From positions 248,001-312,000 of the forward strand of contig JALUXC010000003.1 of NCBI GenBank assembly GCA_027019165.1: a stretch of 64,000 bases of DNA, written 5' to 3'. The stretch is from Pseudophaeobacter sp. GTDB taxonomy: Bacteria > Pseudomonadota > Alphaproteobacteria > Rhodobacterales > Rhodobacteraceae. Both the position numbers and the translations under genes were made by a program. Of the stretch, positions 1 through 7,658 are shown piece by piece. The notes below the pieces were generated by a model. The model saw only the letters and a list, made by a program, of their open reading frames with translations. It was not told the DNA's origin and did not search any database. Within the stretch, counting starts at the first letter, position 1, and every line of letters starts with the position of its first letter.

Positions 1-542
1 ATCACGATCCAGTCGATCGGTTTGAGGCCCGCCTGGGCGCGCAGCTGGCGGGCATTCCAGACCATCTCGGAATAGACGGACGGTCCGGTGATCTTTTCGC
101 CCTTCTCATCCGTATGGGCCAGAAGGTCGAAATCCACGAAACTGTCATTGAGCGGCGTGATCAACGTATCGGCCAGCGAATGGGCCACCTGGCTGAGACG
201 TGTGTGCGAGCCGGGACAGTCGATCAGGATGAAATCCATGTCCGGCTCAAGGCTGGAAACGGCGGCAGACAGGCGGTGATCGTAAACATTTTCACCCGGT
301 TGCAGGCTGTCGGGATCGATCTCGGGCAGTTCGTGCAGCTCGACCACGGGCAGTTCCAGCCCTTCCTGCTGGATAAACGCCTTGCGGTTTTCCAGATAGC
401 GCCCCATCGAGCGTTGCCGCAGGTCGAGATCCAGCGCGGCCACCTTGTGGCCCATCCGGGCCAGGGCGGTTGCCACATGCATGGAGACGGTGGACTTGCC
501 TGCACCGCCCTTTTCGTTGCCGACGACAATGATATGCGCCAT
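1..542 (-). CDS. mipZ: Division-plane positioning ATPase MipZ (partial, C-terminus outside window)
   Basis: ParA/MinD-type P-loop ATPase that in alphaproteobacteria forms a gradient from the pole-bound ParB-parS complex and keeps FtsZ at midcell. Reading the minus strand from the ATG at 542 gives MAHIIVVGNEKGGAGKST, with the deviant Walker A motif near residues 9-18, then ALDLDLRQRSMGRYLENR (A' region) and LIDCPGSHTRLS (Walker B). The YLENR segment after the A' region is typical of MipZ rather than ParA. About 180 codons are present; the rest lies beyond position 1. The frame is open to the window edge, so nothing suggests it is broken. Confidence 0.93.
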   Translation of the reverse strand, partial: MAHIIVVGNEKGGAGKSTVSMHVATALARMGHKVAALDLDLRQRSMGRYLENRKAFIQQEGLELPVVELHELPEIDPDSLQPGENVYDHRLSAAVSSLEPDMDFILIDCPGSHTRLSQVAHSLADTLITPLNDSFVDFDLLAHTDEKGEKITGPSVYSEMVWNARQLRAQAGLKPIDWIV

Positions 543-610
543 TCAGTGATCCCTCTGGTTCCCACCGCGCTTTGCACGATTTTTGCGGACTATAGACAGA
601 GCCCGAATCA

Positions 611-1330
611 ATGAAAAGCGCAGAACCGCCCAAATTAGAGCCTGATCCAACGCCGCAGGGGCGAATTTGTTTCAAGGCACATTCTGGAGGGAAGTGCAGG
701 TACGGACTTCCTTTTTTTGGCGACACCTTCAACATGTTCTTCAACTATGTGAGCGACGGGGCGTTGGCTGAGTTTGTCGGCGGCAACGATACCTTATCCG
801 GGGGGGACGGCGCGGATCGCCTTTACGGCGAGGCACATGGAGTCAGCTACCACAGTGCCAGCTGGCAGTCGGGCATCGGCGATGAAGTCCTGATCTGCGG
901 TGATGACGTGCTGATGGGCGGTGCGGGCGCGGATGCGTTGATCGGCGATGTGCAGACGATCATCCTGCATAACGGATATAGTACGGTGCTGTCCGGTGAT
1001 GATGTCCTCATGGATGGCACGGGAAATGACAGCCTATATGGGGATTCGATCAACACCTACGGGCTTGCCGGATATCAAACCGGCGCGGACACTTTTGTCT
1101 TTGAGGCCAACAGCGGCGCCGATACCATTTACGACTTTGAGGTCGGCAAGGATCACATCGATGTCTCCGCCCTGGGATACACAAACTTCGCGGATGTCTC
1201 GGCTTTGTTCACCTGGGATGCGGGGACGGGCGATCTGATCATCGATTGGGACGGCGCTGGCACCTATGTGGATCAGGTGACATTGCTCGGTAACACCAGC
1301 CTGACGGCGGATAATTTTGTCTTTGCATGA
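611..1330 (+). CDS. Short RTX (hemolysin-type calcium-binding repeat) protein
   Basis: Up to 239 codons from the ATG at 611; an in-frame ATG at 734 is an alternative start and would remove a basic, non-conserved N-terminus. Glycine/aspartate nonapeptides of the GGxGxDxLx type appear in three blocks (for example GGNDTLSGGDGADRLYGE, GDDVLMGGAGADALIGD and GDDVLMDGTGNDSLYGD), separated by about 25-residue insertions. They are followed by GADTIYDFEVGKDHID, as in serralysin-type C-terminal domains, and the protein ends in NFVFA. Such proteins are usually exported unfolded by type I secretion and fold on calcium outside. No catalytic or adhesin domain is visible and no type I secretion genes adjoin it, so it is either a minimal RTX protein or a remnant of a larger one. 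Confidence 0.75.
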   Translation: MKSAEPPKLEPDPTPQGRICFKAHSGGKCRYGLPFFGDTFNMFFNYVSDGALAEFVGGNDTLSGGDGADRLYGEAHGVSYHSASWQSGIGDEVLICGDDVLMGGAGADALIGDVQTIILHNGYSTVLSGDDVLMDGTGNDSLYGDSINTYGLAGYQTGADTFVFEANSGADTIYDFEVGKDHIDVSALGYTNFADVSALFTWDAGTGDLIIDWDGAGTYVDQVTLLGNTSLTADNFVFA

Positions 1331-1356
1331 TCCTTTTCTGCCGAAGCCACATCTGC

Positions 1357-1390
1357 AAAAAAAACGCCGCCCACTTGGGACGGCGTTTTC
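1357..1390. terminator. Bidirectional intrinsic terminator between RTX gene and rpmE
   Basis: A 9-bp perfect stem, aaaacgccg with cggcgtttt, extended inside by ccc/ggg. A-run on the left and T-run on the right let it work in both directions, ending the RTX gene (+) and the rplS-rpmE transcript (-). Confidence 0.85.
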
Positions 1391-1416
1391 TCAATAACAG
1401 CAGGTGCTGCGGCTGA

Positions 1417-1638
1417 TCAGAAGCCCAAACCTTCGTATTTCTTCTTGAACTTGGAGACGCGGCCACCGGCGTCCATCAGGCGGGTCGAGCCGCCGGTCCA
1501 TGCGGGGTGCACGGAAGGGTCGATGTCCAGCGACAGCTGGTCGCCTTCTTTGCCCCAGGTGGAGCGCATCTTGACGATGGTGCCATCGGTCATCTTGACG
1601 TCGATGAAGTGGTAATCGGGATGGGTGTCGGCTTTCAT
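1417..1638 (-). CDS. rpmE: 50S ribosomal protein L31
   Basis: Structural protein of the large subunit that contributes to the intersubunit bridge. 73 residues, [19 protein letters not shown] at the N-terminus, HPAWTGG in the middle and [14 protein letters not shown] at the end, all typical of alphaproteobacterial L31. It has no cysteines, so this is the zinc-independent form without the CxxC motif. An aggagt Shine-Dalgarno lies upstream. It follows rplS by 11 nt and is followed by a strong terminator, so it is the last gene of a two-gene transcript. Confidence 0.97.
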   Translation of the reverse strand: MKADTHPDYHFIDVKMTDGTIVKMRSTWGKEGDQLSLDIDPSVHPAWTGGSTRLMDAGGRVSKFKKKYEGLGF

Positions 1639-1649
1639 GATACCACTCC

Positions 1650-2021
1650 TTACGCTTTGGCTTTGTAGTTTGCGTCTTCGGCGATACGGGCAGATTTGCC
1701 GCGGCGCGAACGCAGGTAGTACAGCTTGGAGCGACGCACGCGGCCACGGCGCACGACGGTGATGCTGTCGATATTGGTCGAATGCAGCGGGAACACACGC
1801 TCCACGCCTTCGCCAAAGGAAATCTTGCGGACGGTGAAGGAACCGGCGATGCCCGAACCGTTCTTGCGGCTGATGCAGACGCCTTCGTAGTTCTGAACAC
1901 GGCTACGCGAGCCTTCGGTCACTTTGTAGCCGACGCGGATGGTGTCACCGGCTTTGAAATCGGGGATCTCTTTCCCCAGGGCGGCGATCTGTTCCGCCTC
2001 CAGCTGTGCGATCAGGTCCAT
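1650..2021 (-). CDS. rplS: 50S ribosomal protein L19
   Basis: Ribosomal protein at the 30S-50S interface. The start at 2021 ([19 protein letters not shown]) is chosen because AGGAG lies 8 nt upstream; the longer frame to 2057 has no site and adds a non-family N-terminus. The 123 residues include [26 protein letters not shown] and [11 protein letters not shown], all family hallmarks, plus a short C-terminal extension ([19 protein letters not shown]) as in other alphaproteobacteria. In enterobacteria rplS directly follows trmD; here 1.5 kb with two unrelated genes separate them, so it needs its own promoter in the 2022-2392 region. Confidence 0.97.
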   Translation of the reverse strand: MDLIAQLEAEQIAALGKEIPDFKAGDTIRVGYKVTEGSRSRVQNYEGVCISRKNGSGIAGSFTVRKISFGEGVERVFPLHSTNIDSITVVRRGRVRRSKLYYLRSRRGKSARIAEDANYKAKA

Positions 2022-2392
2022 CTGATCATCTCCTATTTTGCTCGTGGTTTTGTCCACGAAGTTGTGCGCGGATATGAGAGCTCTTGGTCTTCACCGGGTC
2101 CCGCAAATGCAGCCCGCCAGAGATCACACCGATCATTCCTTGGTTTTGTCCGTTGCGCCCCGGATTCTGGATCGAAGAAGACCCACCGACGAAGATGCAC
2201 AAAAGACAAACGGCCCGGAGCCGCAAAAGCGAATCCAGACCGGCGCTGTTTATGCCGGGATGGCCCATGAATCAAGGGCAATATGCCGTGACGAGCCTTT
2301 GGCATGACGACTTCCATTCGGTGGGGATTTCAGCGCGTTGACCGGCGCGCGTGCCTGTGGCAGTCGGCTTAAGCAACTATGAGGGGATTGTC
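2022..2392. other. Intergenic region, rplS leader and divergent promoters
   Basis: 371 nt without a convincing gene. It must hold the rplS promoter (minus) and that of the lipoprotein gene (plus). On the minus strand the 11-mer ggacaaaacca occurs twice, 96 nt apart (2045-2055 and 2141-2151). Short open frames in both strands here lack ribosome sites and family features. No tRNA or riboswitch pattern was recognised. Confidence 0.5.
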
Positions 2393-3046
2393 GTGAAAAA
2401 GATATTGGCCGCGCTGGCATACCTATTGGCTCTGTCAGCTTGCAACACGGGCACTGGGGATTTCACGCTTGCGGAGAAAAGCGAATTCATAGCCGAGTAT
2501 GAGAAACGCCTTGGGATTACCTCTGAGACACATGGTACGCCCTTGGAGATGGCTCCGTTCAGCCAGAAGGATATTCCACGAACTCTGCCAGTTCGCGACA
2601 GTACTTTCTCCGATTCCGGGGTGGCTGTGATTGTGAAGCACTCGAAGGGGTATTCAAAGGTCACGCCGCTCTATGAGATGCACGTGCACAGGCGTTTTTC
2701 GGTCAGCGGTCGGGGTAAACCAGTGCCGATATCGGTGAAAATTGACCCGCCGCTGAACCCGAACGTGAGCGTGAGCCTGCCGAAAAGCAGCTATCGAGCA
2801 TTGGAAACAGACACCGAATACCAGTTCAAAGGGAGTTTCCTGTTTGACAGCAATCGCGAGGTGGCCATCGGGCTGGCACGTGAGGTGCTGATGAAAACCC
2901 ATTGCTATGGGGGCACGGTGACCCAGGACACGGACAAGCCGGAGTTCGTGCAGGTTTTTCGGAAAGGCGCTCGTACGGCTTCGGGAGAACGCATCCTGCC
3001 GGGCTGGGCGATTCACTTCCGGTGTTCCCGCTGGCGGGAAAAATAA
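2393..3046 (+). CDS. Putative lipoprotein of unknown function
   Basis: 217 residues from a GTG at 2393, preferred over upstream frame starts because gagggga lies 5-6 nt before it and because the signal peptide then begins correctly. The N-terminus MKKILAALAYLLALSACNTG is a lipoprotein signal with lipobox LSAC, so the mature protein should be anchored to a membrane facing the periplasm. The rest contains no domain I recognise; the C-terminal part has two cysteines (HCYGG and FRCSRW). It stands alone, plus-strand, inside the minus-strand ribosomal gene block, which suggests insertion between trmD and rplS. Confidence 0.7.
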   Translation: MKKILAALAYLLALSACNTGTGDFTLAEKSEFIAEYEKRLGITSETHGTPLEMAPFSQKDIPRTLPVRDSTFSDSGVAVIVKHSKGYSKVTPLYEMHVHRRFSVSGRGKPVPISVKIDPPLNPNVSVSLPKSSYRALETDTEYQFKGSFLFDSNREVAIGLAREVLMKTHCYGGTVTQDTDKPEFVQVFRKGARTASGERILPGWAIHFRCSRWREK

Positions 3047-3074
3047 TCCAGAGGGCATTCGTTTGGATGTGATC

Positions 3075-3114
3075 AAAAAAAATACATCCGCGGCCCGGTC
3101 AGGAGCCGCGGATG
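3075..3114 (-). terminator. Intrinsic terminator of the YegP-like gene
   Basis: A 10-bp perfect stem catccgcggc/gccgcggatg (3085-3094 with 3105-3114), followed on the minus strand by a run of eight T. It lies 29 nt beyond the stop codon of the gene at 3143. Confidence 0.88.
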
Positions 3115-3142
3115 CGGAAACTCGATTGAACGACCGTGCCGA

Positions 3143-3478
3143 TCAGGCGGTCTGATCGTCCACTGCAGCGTCGGGGGCGTTCTTTTTCACAGACTCGATG
3201 CCATTGTCGCGGCCCGAGGCGCTTTTGTAGCTCTGCGAGGTGCCGATGACCTGGCCGTTGCTGGCCTTGAGGTTGAACATGTACTTTTCGGCAGAGGTTT
3301 CCTTGCGCTCGTACCGGCCATCTTCGGGCGCGTTCTTTTTCACCGATGCGATGCCATTCTCGGCGCTGGCTTTCTGTTTGTAGCCTTCGCTGGCGAGGAT
3401 GATCTCGCCATTGCCTGCCTTGAGGCGAAAACGGAATTCGCCTGCCTTGTCTTCATAAAGTTCAAATTTGCCGGCCAC
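3143..3478 (-). CDS. YegP/UPF0339 family protein (two DUF1508 repeats)
   Basis: 111 residues made of two tandem DUF1508 units: FELYEDKAGEFRFRLKAGNGEIILASEGY in the first half and YMFNLKASNGQVIGTSQSY in the second, each ending in NGIxSVKKNAP. Small soluble proteins of this family fold as a beta-rich duplicate; their biochemical role is not established. The GTG start at 3478 has AGGAGG 8 nt upstream. It has its own terminator and lies between trmD and rplS. Confidence 0.88.
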   Translation of the reverse strand: MAGKFELYEDKAGEFRFRLKAGNGEIILASEGYKQKASAENGIASVKKNAPEDGRYERKETSAEKYMFNLKASNGQVIGTSQSYKSASGRDNGIESVKKNAPDAAVDDQTA

Positions 3479-3595
3479 CCTCGGATCCTCCTGTCAAATG
3501 TCCTGTCAGATCAGAGATAAGCACGGCTTTGGCCCTGCGGCAACGACTTGTGCGGGGAAAAGCTGGCGGGCAGCATCATGAACGAGACCAAGTGG

Positions 3596-4414
3596 TCAGC
3601 TTTCGCCCTTCTCGCGGCTGTAGGCTTCCCAAAGATCGGGGCGGCGGGTCTTGGTGATTTCTTCACTCATCTGATGACGCCACTCGGCGATTTTGCCGTG
3701 GTGGCCGGACATCAAAACCTCGGGGATTTCGCGGCCCTTCCATTCGGCAGGGCGGGTGTATTGCGGATGCTCCAAGAGGCCGGAGGAAAAGCTCTCTTCC
3801 TCGGTCGAGGCCTGGTTGCCGAGCACGCCGGGGATCAGCCGCACGGTGGCATCGATCAGCGCCTGGGCTGCGATCTCTCCGCCGGTCATGACAAAATCGC
3901 CAAGGCTGACCTCCTGAATGCCATAGTGCTGCAGCACTCGCTCATCTACGCCTTCAAATCGGCCACAGAGCAGGGTCATCCCGTCGCACCGCGCGAGGTT
4001 CTGCATCATCTTCTGATCCATGCGGCGGCCGCGCGGGGAGAGGTAGATCAGCGGCCAGTTGCCCTGAATGCCGCTCATGGCATGTTCAATGGCATTGCCC
4101 AGCACATCGGGGCGCAGCACCATGCCCGCACCGCCCCCGGCGGGTGTGTCATCCACATTGCGATGCTTGCCGACGCCGAACTGGCGCAGATCAATGGTCT
4201 CGAGCTGCCACAACCCCTCTTGCAGGGCTTTGCCGGTCAGGCTTTCCCCCAGAACACCGGGAAAGGCGGTGGGAAACAGGGTCAGGATCTTCGCCTTCCA
4301 CACGCCTGCCAGATCCGGCGTCGGCGTCATCAATTCGCGCGGTTTCAGGGTCGGGCGGATCGCCTTGCGGCCATGGGATTTGGCCGGGGTGGGTTTGGAA
4401 GGAGTGTCACTCAT
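3596..4414 (-). CDS. trmD: tRNA (guanine-N1)-methyltransferase TrmD
   Basis: Uses S-adenosylmethionine to make m1G37 next to the anticodon, which prevents +1 frameshifting. A SPOUT-fold enzyme. Family features: KILTLFPTAFPGVLGESLTGKAL near residues 42-64, GGGAGMVLRPDV, LLCGRFEGVDERV, and SLGDFVMTGGE with the trefoil-knot cofactor loop, then LLEHPQYTRPAEW. 272 residues; the first 38 are an extra basic leader, so an internal start (for example a later in-frame Met) is possible. Downstream of rimM by 83 nt, as in the classic rpsP-rimM-trmD-rplS order. Confidence 0.96.
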   Translation of the reverse strand: MSDTPSKPTPAKSHGRKAIRPTLKPRELMTPTPDLAGVWKAKILTLFPTAFPGVLGESLTGKALQEGLWQLETIDLRQFGVGKHRNVDDTPAGGGAGMVLRPDVLGNAIEHAMSGIQGNWPLIYLSPRGRRMDQKMMQNLARCDGMTLLCGRFEGVDERVLQHYGIQEVSLGDFVMTGGEIAAQALIDATVRLIPGVLGNQASTEEESFSSGLLEHPQYTRPAEWKGREIPEVLMSGHHGKIAEWRHQMSEEITKTRRPDLWEAYSREKGES

Positions 4415-4497
4415 TGCGGATGTGCCATCTGTATCTGGTGTGCCGCTCCTATAGCGCCGATGCCGCTGGTTTGAAACCGGAAGCGGTCAAAGCCGCC

Positions 4498-5001
4498 TTA
4501 GAACAGGCCTTCGGGCGGATCGGCGATGATGCGGCCTTGCTCAAGGTCGACCGTGGGCACAACAGCAAGGGTAAAGGGCAATAGAACCGTGGTCTTAAGA
4601 CCCGGACCGTGCAGCTCCAGCAAATCCGAGGCGCCATGGTTCTGAACCGATTTCACCCGGCCGAGCAACGCCCCACCGGTGTCGTAGACCTCAAGCCCGA
4701 TCAGGTCGGCGTGGTAGTATTCGTCATCCGGCAGGCTTGGCAGACGGTCACGCGGAGCGAAAAGGCGCAGCCCCTTCAGTGCGTCGGCGTCTTCCTTGGT
4801 CTCAACGCCGCTCAGCCGCGCGGTAAAGCCATTCTTTATGGCGGAAGTCAGCATCACCGAATAGGTCTGACTGCCGTCTTCGGTGCTGAGCGGGCCGTAG
4901 GCTTCAATGTCTTCGGGAATGGCGCAAAAGCTTTTCAGGCGCACCTCACCGCGCACCCCAAAGGCTCCGGCCACCGCGCCGACGCAGATCAGATCGCTCA
5001 T
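4498..5001 (-). CDS. rimM: Ribosome maturation factor RimM
   Basis: Binds ribosomal protein S19 and assists 16S rRNA 3' domain maturation. Start at 5001 ([25 protein letters not shown]) matches the family N-terminus; the open frame continues to 5154 with unrelated sequence. 167 residues with an N-terminal RimM barrel and a C-terminal PRC-barrel region ([35 protein letters not shown], in family-typical form). The ribosome site is weak. Co-directional with trmD, probably co-transcribed. Confidence 0.96.
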   Translation of the reverse strand: MSDLICVGAVAGAFGVRGEVRLKSFCAIPEDIEAYGPLSTEDGSQTYSVMLTSAIKNGFTARLSGVETKEDADALKGLRLFAPRDRLPSLPDDEYYHADLIGLEVYDTGGALLGRVKSVQNHGASDLLELHGPGLKTTVLLPFTLAVVPTVDLEQGRIIADPPEGLF

Positions 5002-5194
5002 GGCAAAATCCCGTATGACTGTTGATCGCTGGCCAATTTCATTCCACACTATCTGAGCTATCGGGTCTTTGATGACAAGATCTAGTTGCGGGGTCAGTGG
5101 CTGGTGGGAAATGGCGGCGCCCCAAAATAGATAGCTATGTTTTTGATGTATCACTTTGTCCGTGCCTAAGATCCCACCATTTAAGAGGTTGACG

Positions 5195-5638
5195 ATGCAG
5201 GTTGCCGTTTCGGTGCTGCCCCATCTTGATCTGGCTTATATTCAGTATCGCGGCCGTTTTTCCGTCGCTGACCTGCCGCGCGTGGCCGAAGCTTTGAATC
5301 GCATAGACGGCTATTCCGGTATGGGATCGACCTTTGATGACATGAGCCTTGTGACTGACATGGACGTGCGGTTTGCCGATCTCAGCAACGTGGCCCGGCT
5401 GACATCGGAGCGGCTTGGGAATGAGGGGCGGAGCCTGCGCTCGGCGATCTGGGCGCCCACGGATCTCAGCTTTGGTCTTGCCCGGATGTACCAGACTGCG
5501 TCAGCCATGCGTGGAAATCTGCAGGTGGAGGTCAGCGCGGATCAGTCCGCCTGCCTGACTTGGCTGGGGCTGGAGGCAACATCCTTGGATGATCTTCTCA
5601 GTGGCGCCGGGATTGTGATTGTGCCCGAGCAGGCCTAA
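5195..5638 (+). CDS. Conserved-looking protein of unknown function, possibly STAS/SpoIIAA-like
   Basis: 147 residues from the ATG at 5195, chosen because aagagg lies 6 nt upstream; a TTG at 5156 would add 13 residues without a site. The N-terminus reads [23 protein letters not shown], the centre contains [21 protein letters not shown] and [17 protein letters not shown]. The alternating beta/alpha pattern recalls SpoIIAA-like/STAS domains, but this is only a guess from pattern. It is plus-strand between bluB and rimM, and its last 4 nt overlap the end of bluB convergently. Confidence 0.7.
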   Translation: MQVAVSVLPHLDLAYIQYRGRFSVADLPRVAEALNRIDGYSGMGSTFDDMSLVTDMDVRFADLSNVARLTSERLGNEGRSLRSAIWAPTDLSFGLARMYQTASAMRGNLQVEVSADQSACLTWLGLEATSLDDLLSGAGIVIVPEQA

Positions 5639-6291
5639 CGCGGTTCGATCAAAAGGGTCGCAGCGCGGCTTTCCCAGCCCTTTTGTTCCAGCTCTGGCGT
5701 ATCGTCTTCGATGGCTTCAGGGTGACCGATGCAGAAATATCCGATCAGCTGCCAGCCTTCGGGCGCGTTCAGGTCGCGGTTCAGCTGGTCGGGGTCCAGG
5801 ACCGAGACCCAGCCCAGCCCCAAACCTTCGGCCCGCAAGGACAGCCAGAACAGCGTGATGGCCGAAACAACCGAATAGCGGCGCATTTCCGGCATGGTGC
5901 CCGCGCCAAGTCCGCTGCCCTTGGTCGTTGTATCATCGCAATATACCGCGAGCTGCACCGGGGCCTCGCGCATGCCCGAAAGTTTCAAACCCGCATAGCG
6001 CTCGGCCTGCGGGCCTGAATAGCCTTTCAGCGCCTCAGCATTGGCGGTCTCGAAATTCCTGAGGGCGGCGGCGCGGGCGGTCTCGCTGGTGATGCGCAAG
6101 ATCCGCCAAGGCTCACTGAGGCCCACGGAAGGGGCCCTTGAGAATGCAGAAAGGCAGCGCGTCAGCACTGCCTCGTCCACTGGGTCAGTGCGAAAGCGAC
6201 GCACATCGCGCCGCAATCGCATCAACCGGTCCAATTCGCTGCGGAAGCCTTCGGGGAATGCACCCTCGGTAACGGTATCCCGCAGCGTCAT
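5635..6291 (-). CDS. bluB: 5,6-dimethylbenzimidazole synthase BluB
   Basis: Flavin-destroying enzyme of the nitroreductase fold that turns FMNH2 and O2 into 5,6-dimethylbenzimidazole, the lower ligand of vitamin B12. 218 residues from ATG 6291. Signature regions: RRDVRRFRTDPVDE near residues 28-41, APSVGLSEPWRIL near 53-65 and a C-terminal GYFCIGHPE. The SVGxSxPW block separates BluB from ordinary nitroreductases. It begins 4 nt after rpsP on the same strand, so it is likely read from the ffh-rpsP transcript, an odd setting for a cofactor gene. Other B12 genes (cobD, cobC) are 24 kb away. Confidence 0.85.
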   Translation of the reverse strand: MTLRDTVTEGAFPEGFRSELDRLMRLRRDVRRFRTDPVDEAVLTRCLSAFSRAPSVGLSEPWRILRITSETARAAALRNFETANAEALKGYSGPQAERYAGLKLSGMREAPVQLAVYCDDTTTKGSGLGAGTMPEMRRYSVVSAITLFWLSLRAEGLGLGWVSVLDPDQLNRDLNAPEGWQLIGYFCIGHPEAIEDDTPELEQKGWESRAATLLIEPR

Positions 6292-6295
6292 GGTC

Positions 6296-6673
6296 TTATT
6301 CCGCGTCTGCGGGTGCTTCTGCTTCTTCAGCAGCTTCGGCCGCCTTGGCGGCTTTTTCTTCAGCGCGCTCCTGGGCTTTTTTGCCGGGGACGGCTTTCTT
6401 CGGGTTGTTGCGCTCTTTCTTGGCCAGAACGCCAGCCGCTTCGAGCATACGTGCAACGCGGTCGGTGGGCTGGGCGCCCTTGTCGAGCCATGCTTTGATC
6501 GCGTCGACGTCCATTTTCACGCGCTCTTCGCTGTCTTTCGGGAGCAGCGGGTTGTAGGTGCCGAGCTTTTCGATGAAGCGGCCGTCACGGGGCATGCGGC
6601 TGTCAGCAGCCACGATGCGGTAGAAGGGACGCTTTTTCGAGCCGCCGCGGGCCAGACGAATTTTCATTGCCAT
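6296..6673 (-). CDS. rpsP: 30S ribosomal protein S16
   Basis: Small-subunit assembly protein. 125 residues; [34 protein letters not shown] and [14 protein letters not shown] are diagnostic. The ATG at 6673 (MAMKIRL) sits 9 nt after aaggag, so I start there although the second ATG is the family's usual start. The C-terminus carries a roughly 35-residue Lys/Ala/Glu-rich tail ([15 protein letters not shown]), common in alphaproteobacteria. It follows chorismate mutase by 81 nt and precedes bluB by 4 nt. Confidence 0.97.
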   Translation of the reverse strand: MAMKIRLARGGSKKRPFYRIVAADSRMPRDGRFIEKLGTYNPLLPKDSEERVKMDVDAIKAWLDKGAQPTDRVARMLEAAGVLAKKERNNPKKAVPGKKAQERAEEKAAKAAEAAEEAEAPADAE

Positions 6674-6754
6674 GGGTTAAGTCTCCTTTGATGGCGTTGA
6701 CCGGGATGTCCCGGTTATTTCTGTCGTTCTCGTAATCCAGGGGATCGGGGAGGA

Positions 6755-7063
6755 TCATTCCTGGTGTTTCTTGTGGTGGCGGATGACCTCATCGATGATG
6801 AAGTTCAAAAACGCCTTGGCGAATTCAGGGTCCAGATCGGCCTGTTTCGCCAGGTCTTCGAGCCGTGCGATCTGCTTTGCCTCGCGGGCCGGATCGGACG
6901 GGGGAAGGTCGTGCTGCGCTTTCAGCTTGCCCACCGCCTGGGTGTGCTTGAAGCGTTCGCCAAGGGTGTAGACAAGGATCGCGTCCAGCCGGTCGATGCT
7001 TTCGCGGTGCCCTTTCAGGATCTCTGCGGCGCGGGCCACATCATCGCGTGTCGTATCAGTCAA
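6755..7063 (-). CDS. Chorismate mutase, AroQ type
   Basis: Converts chorismate to prephenate for phenylalanine/tyrosine synthesis. 102 residues in the all-helical AroQ fold; RESIDRLDAILVYTLGERFKHTQAVGKLKA matches the first long helix with the active-site Arg (GER) and Lys (GKLK), followed by the PREA-like segment and a helical C-terminus. The start is inferred to be TTG at 7063, which overlaps the end of the upstream acetyltransferase by 8 nt; the open frame further upstream encodes sequence belonging to that gene. The unusual start and overlap imply translational coupling. Confidence 0.82.
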   Translation of the reverse strand: MTDTTRDDVARAAEILKGHRESIDRLDAILVYTLGERFKHTQAVGKLKAQHDLPPSDPAREAKQIARLEDLAKQADLDPEFAKAFLNFIIDEVIRHHKKHQE

Positions 7064-7658
7064 TGGCCCATCCTTTCGGTTTGAACAGCGGGTCGGCATA
7101 GTGGCTGATCTCCATCTCGATCCCATGCGCCAGCTGACTGCCTTTCAGCGCTTCGGGCGAGGGGTGCCGATAGACCGCATCGCTGCCGTCGATGGTTGCG
7201 GCCTCATTGTCCTTCTTTGCACCCAAGCGTTCGGCCAGGCGGATGGAGTCGAGGTTTTTGGGGTCGATGTAGCTGACGGCCCCATCCCAGCCCAAGGTCT
7301 CGTAGAAATAGCGGCGCGCGGCGCTAGTCGCTTCCAGCGCATAGCCCTTGCCGGCCTTGTCGGGCCAGATGATCCAGGCGATTTCACGCTCGGGCCAGCC
7401 TGCGGGTTTCCAGCCGCCGGCCATGCCGTAGGTTTCATCCGTCACCTTGTCGTGGATCATCCACATGCCAAAACCACGGATCTGCCAATGCCCCATTTCC
7501 GCGGCATAAAGCATCCAGGCCTCATAGGTGTTGAGTGGGCCGCCCATGAAGCGCGAGCGGTAGGACGAAAAGGTCGCCTTGAAATCCGGGTAGTCCTCGG
7601 CTTCTGGGCCGCGCAGGATCAGACGCTTGGTCTCGATGGTGGGGATCACAGTTTTCAT
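7056..7658 (-). CDS. GNAT-family N-acetyltransferase, copy 4 of tandem array
   Basis: RimJ/RimL-type GNAT domain: VIPTIETKRLILRGPEAEDY at the N-terminus, GHWQIRGFGMWMIHDK, then GKGYALEATSAARRYFYETLGW with the acetyl-CoA loop, and LDSIRLAERLGA. 200 residues; transfers acetyl from acetyl-CoA to an amine, substrate unknown. It is the most divergent and longest of four adjacent paralogues and overlaps the next gene upstream by 4 nt. Position in an ffh-rpsP operon might suggest a ribosomal protein or tRNA-related substrate, but that is inference from context only. Confidence 0.88.
   Translation of the reverse strand: MKTVIPTIETKRLILRGPEAEDYPDFKATFSSYRSRFMGGPLNTYEAWMLYAAEMGHWQIRGFGMWMIHDKVTDETYGMAGGWKPAGWPEREIAWIIWPDKAGKGYALEATSAARRYFYETLGWDGAVSYIDPKNLDSIRLAERLGAKKDNEAATIDGSDAVYRHPSPEALKGSQLAHGIEMEISHYADPLFKPKGWAID

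Noticed and set aside
690-718. Terminator-like hairpin ggaagt/acttcc followed by seven T
   Set aside because: It lies inside the possible 5' part of the RTX frame, with only 6 bp and a 10-nt loop and no plus-strand gene before it to terminate.
2033-2317. Minus-strand open frames of 80-94 codons upstream of rplS
   Set aside because: No ribosome site, no family pattern, overlap one another; more likely rplS leader sequence.
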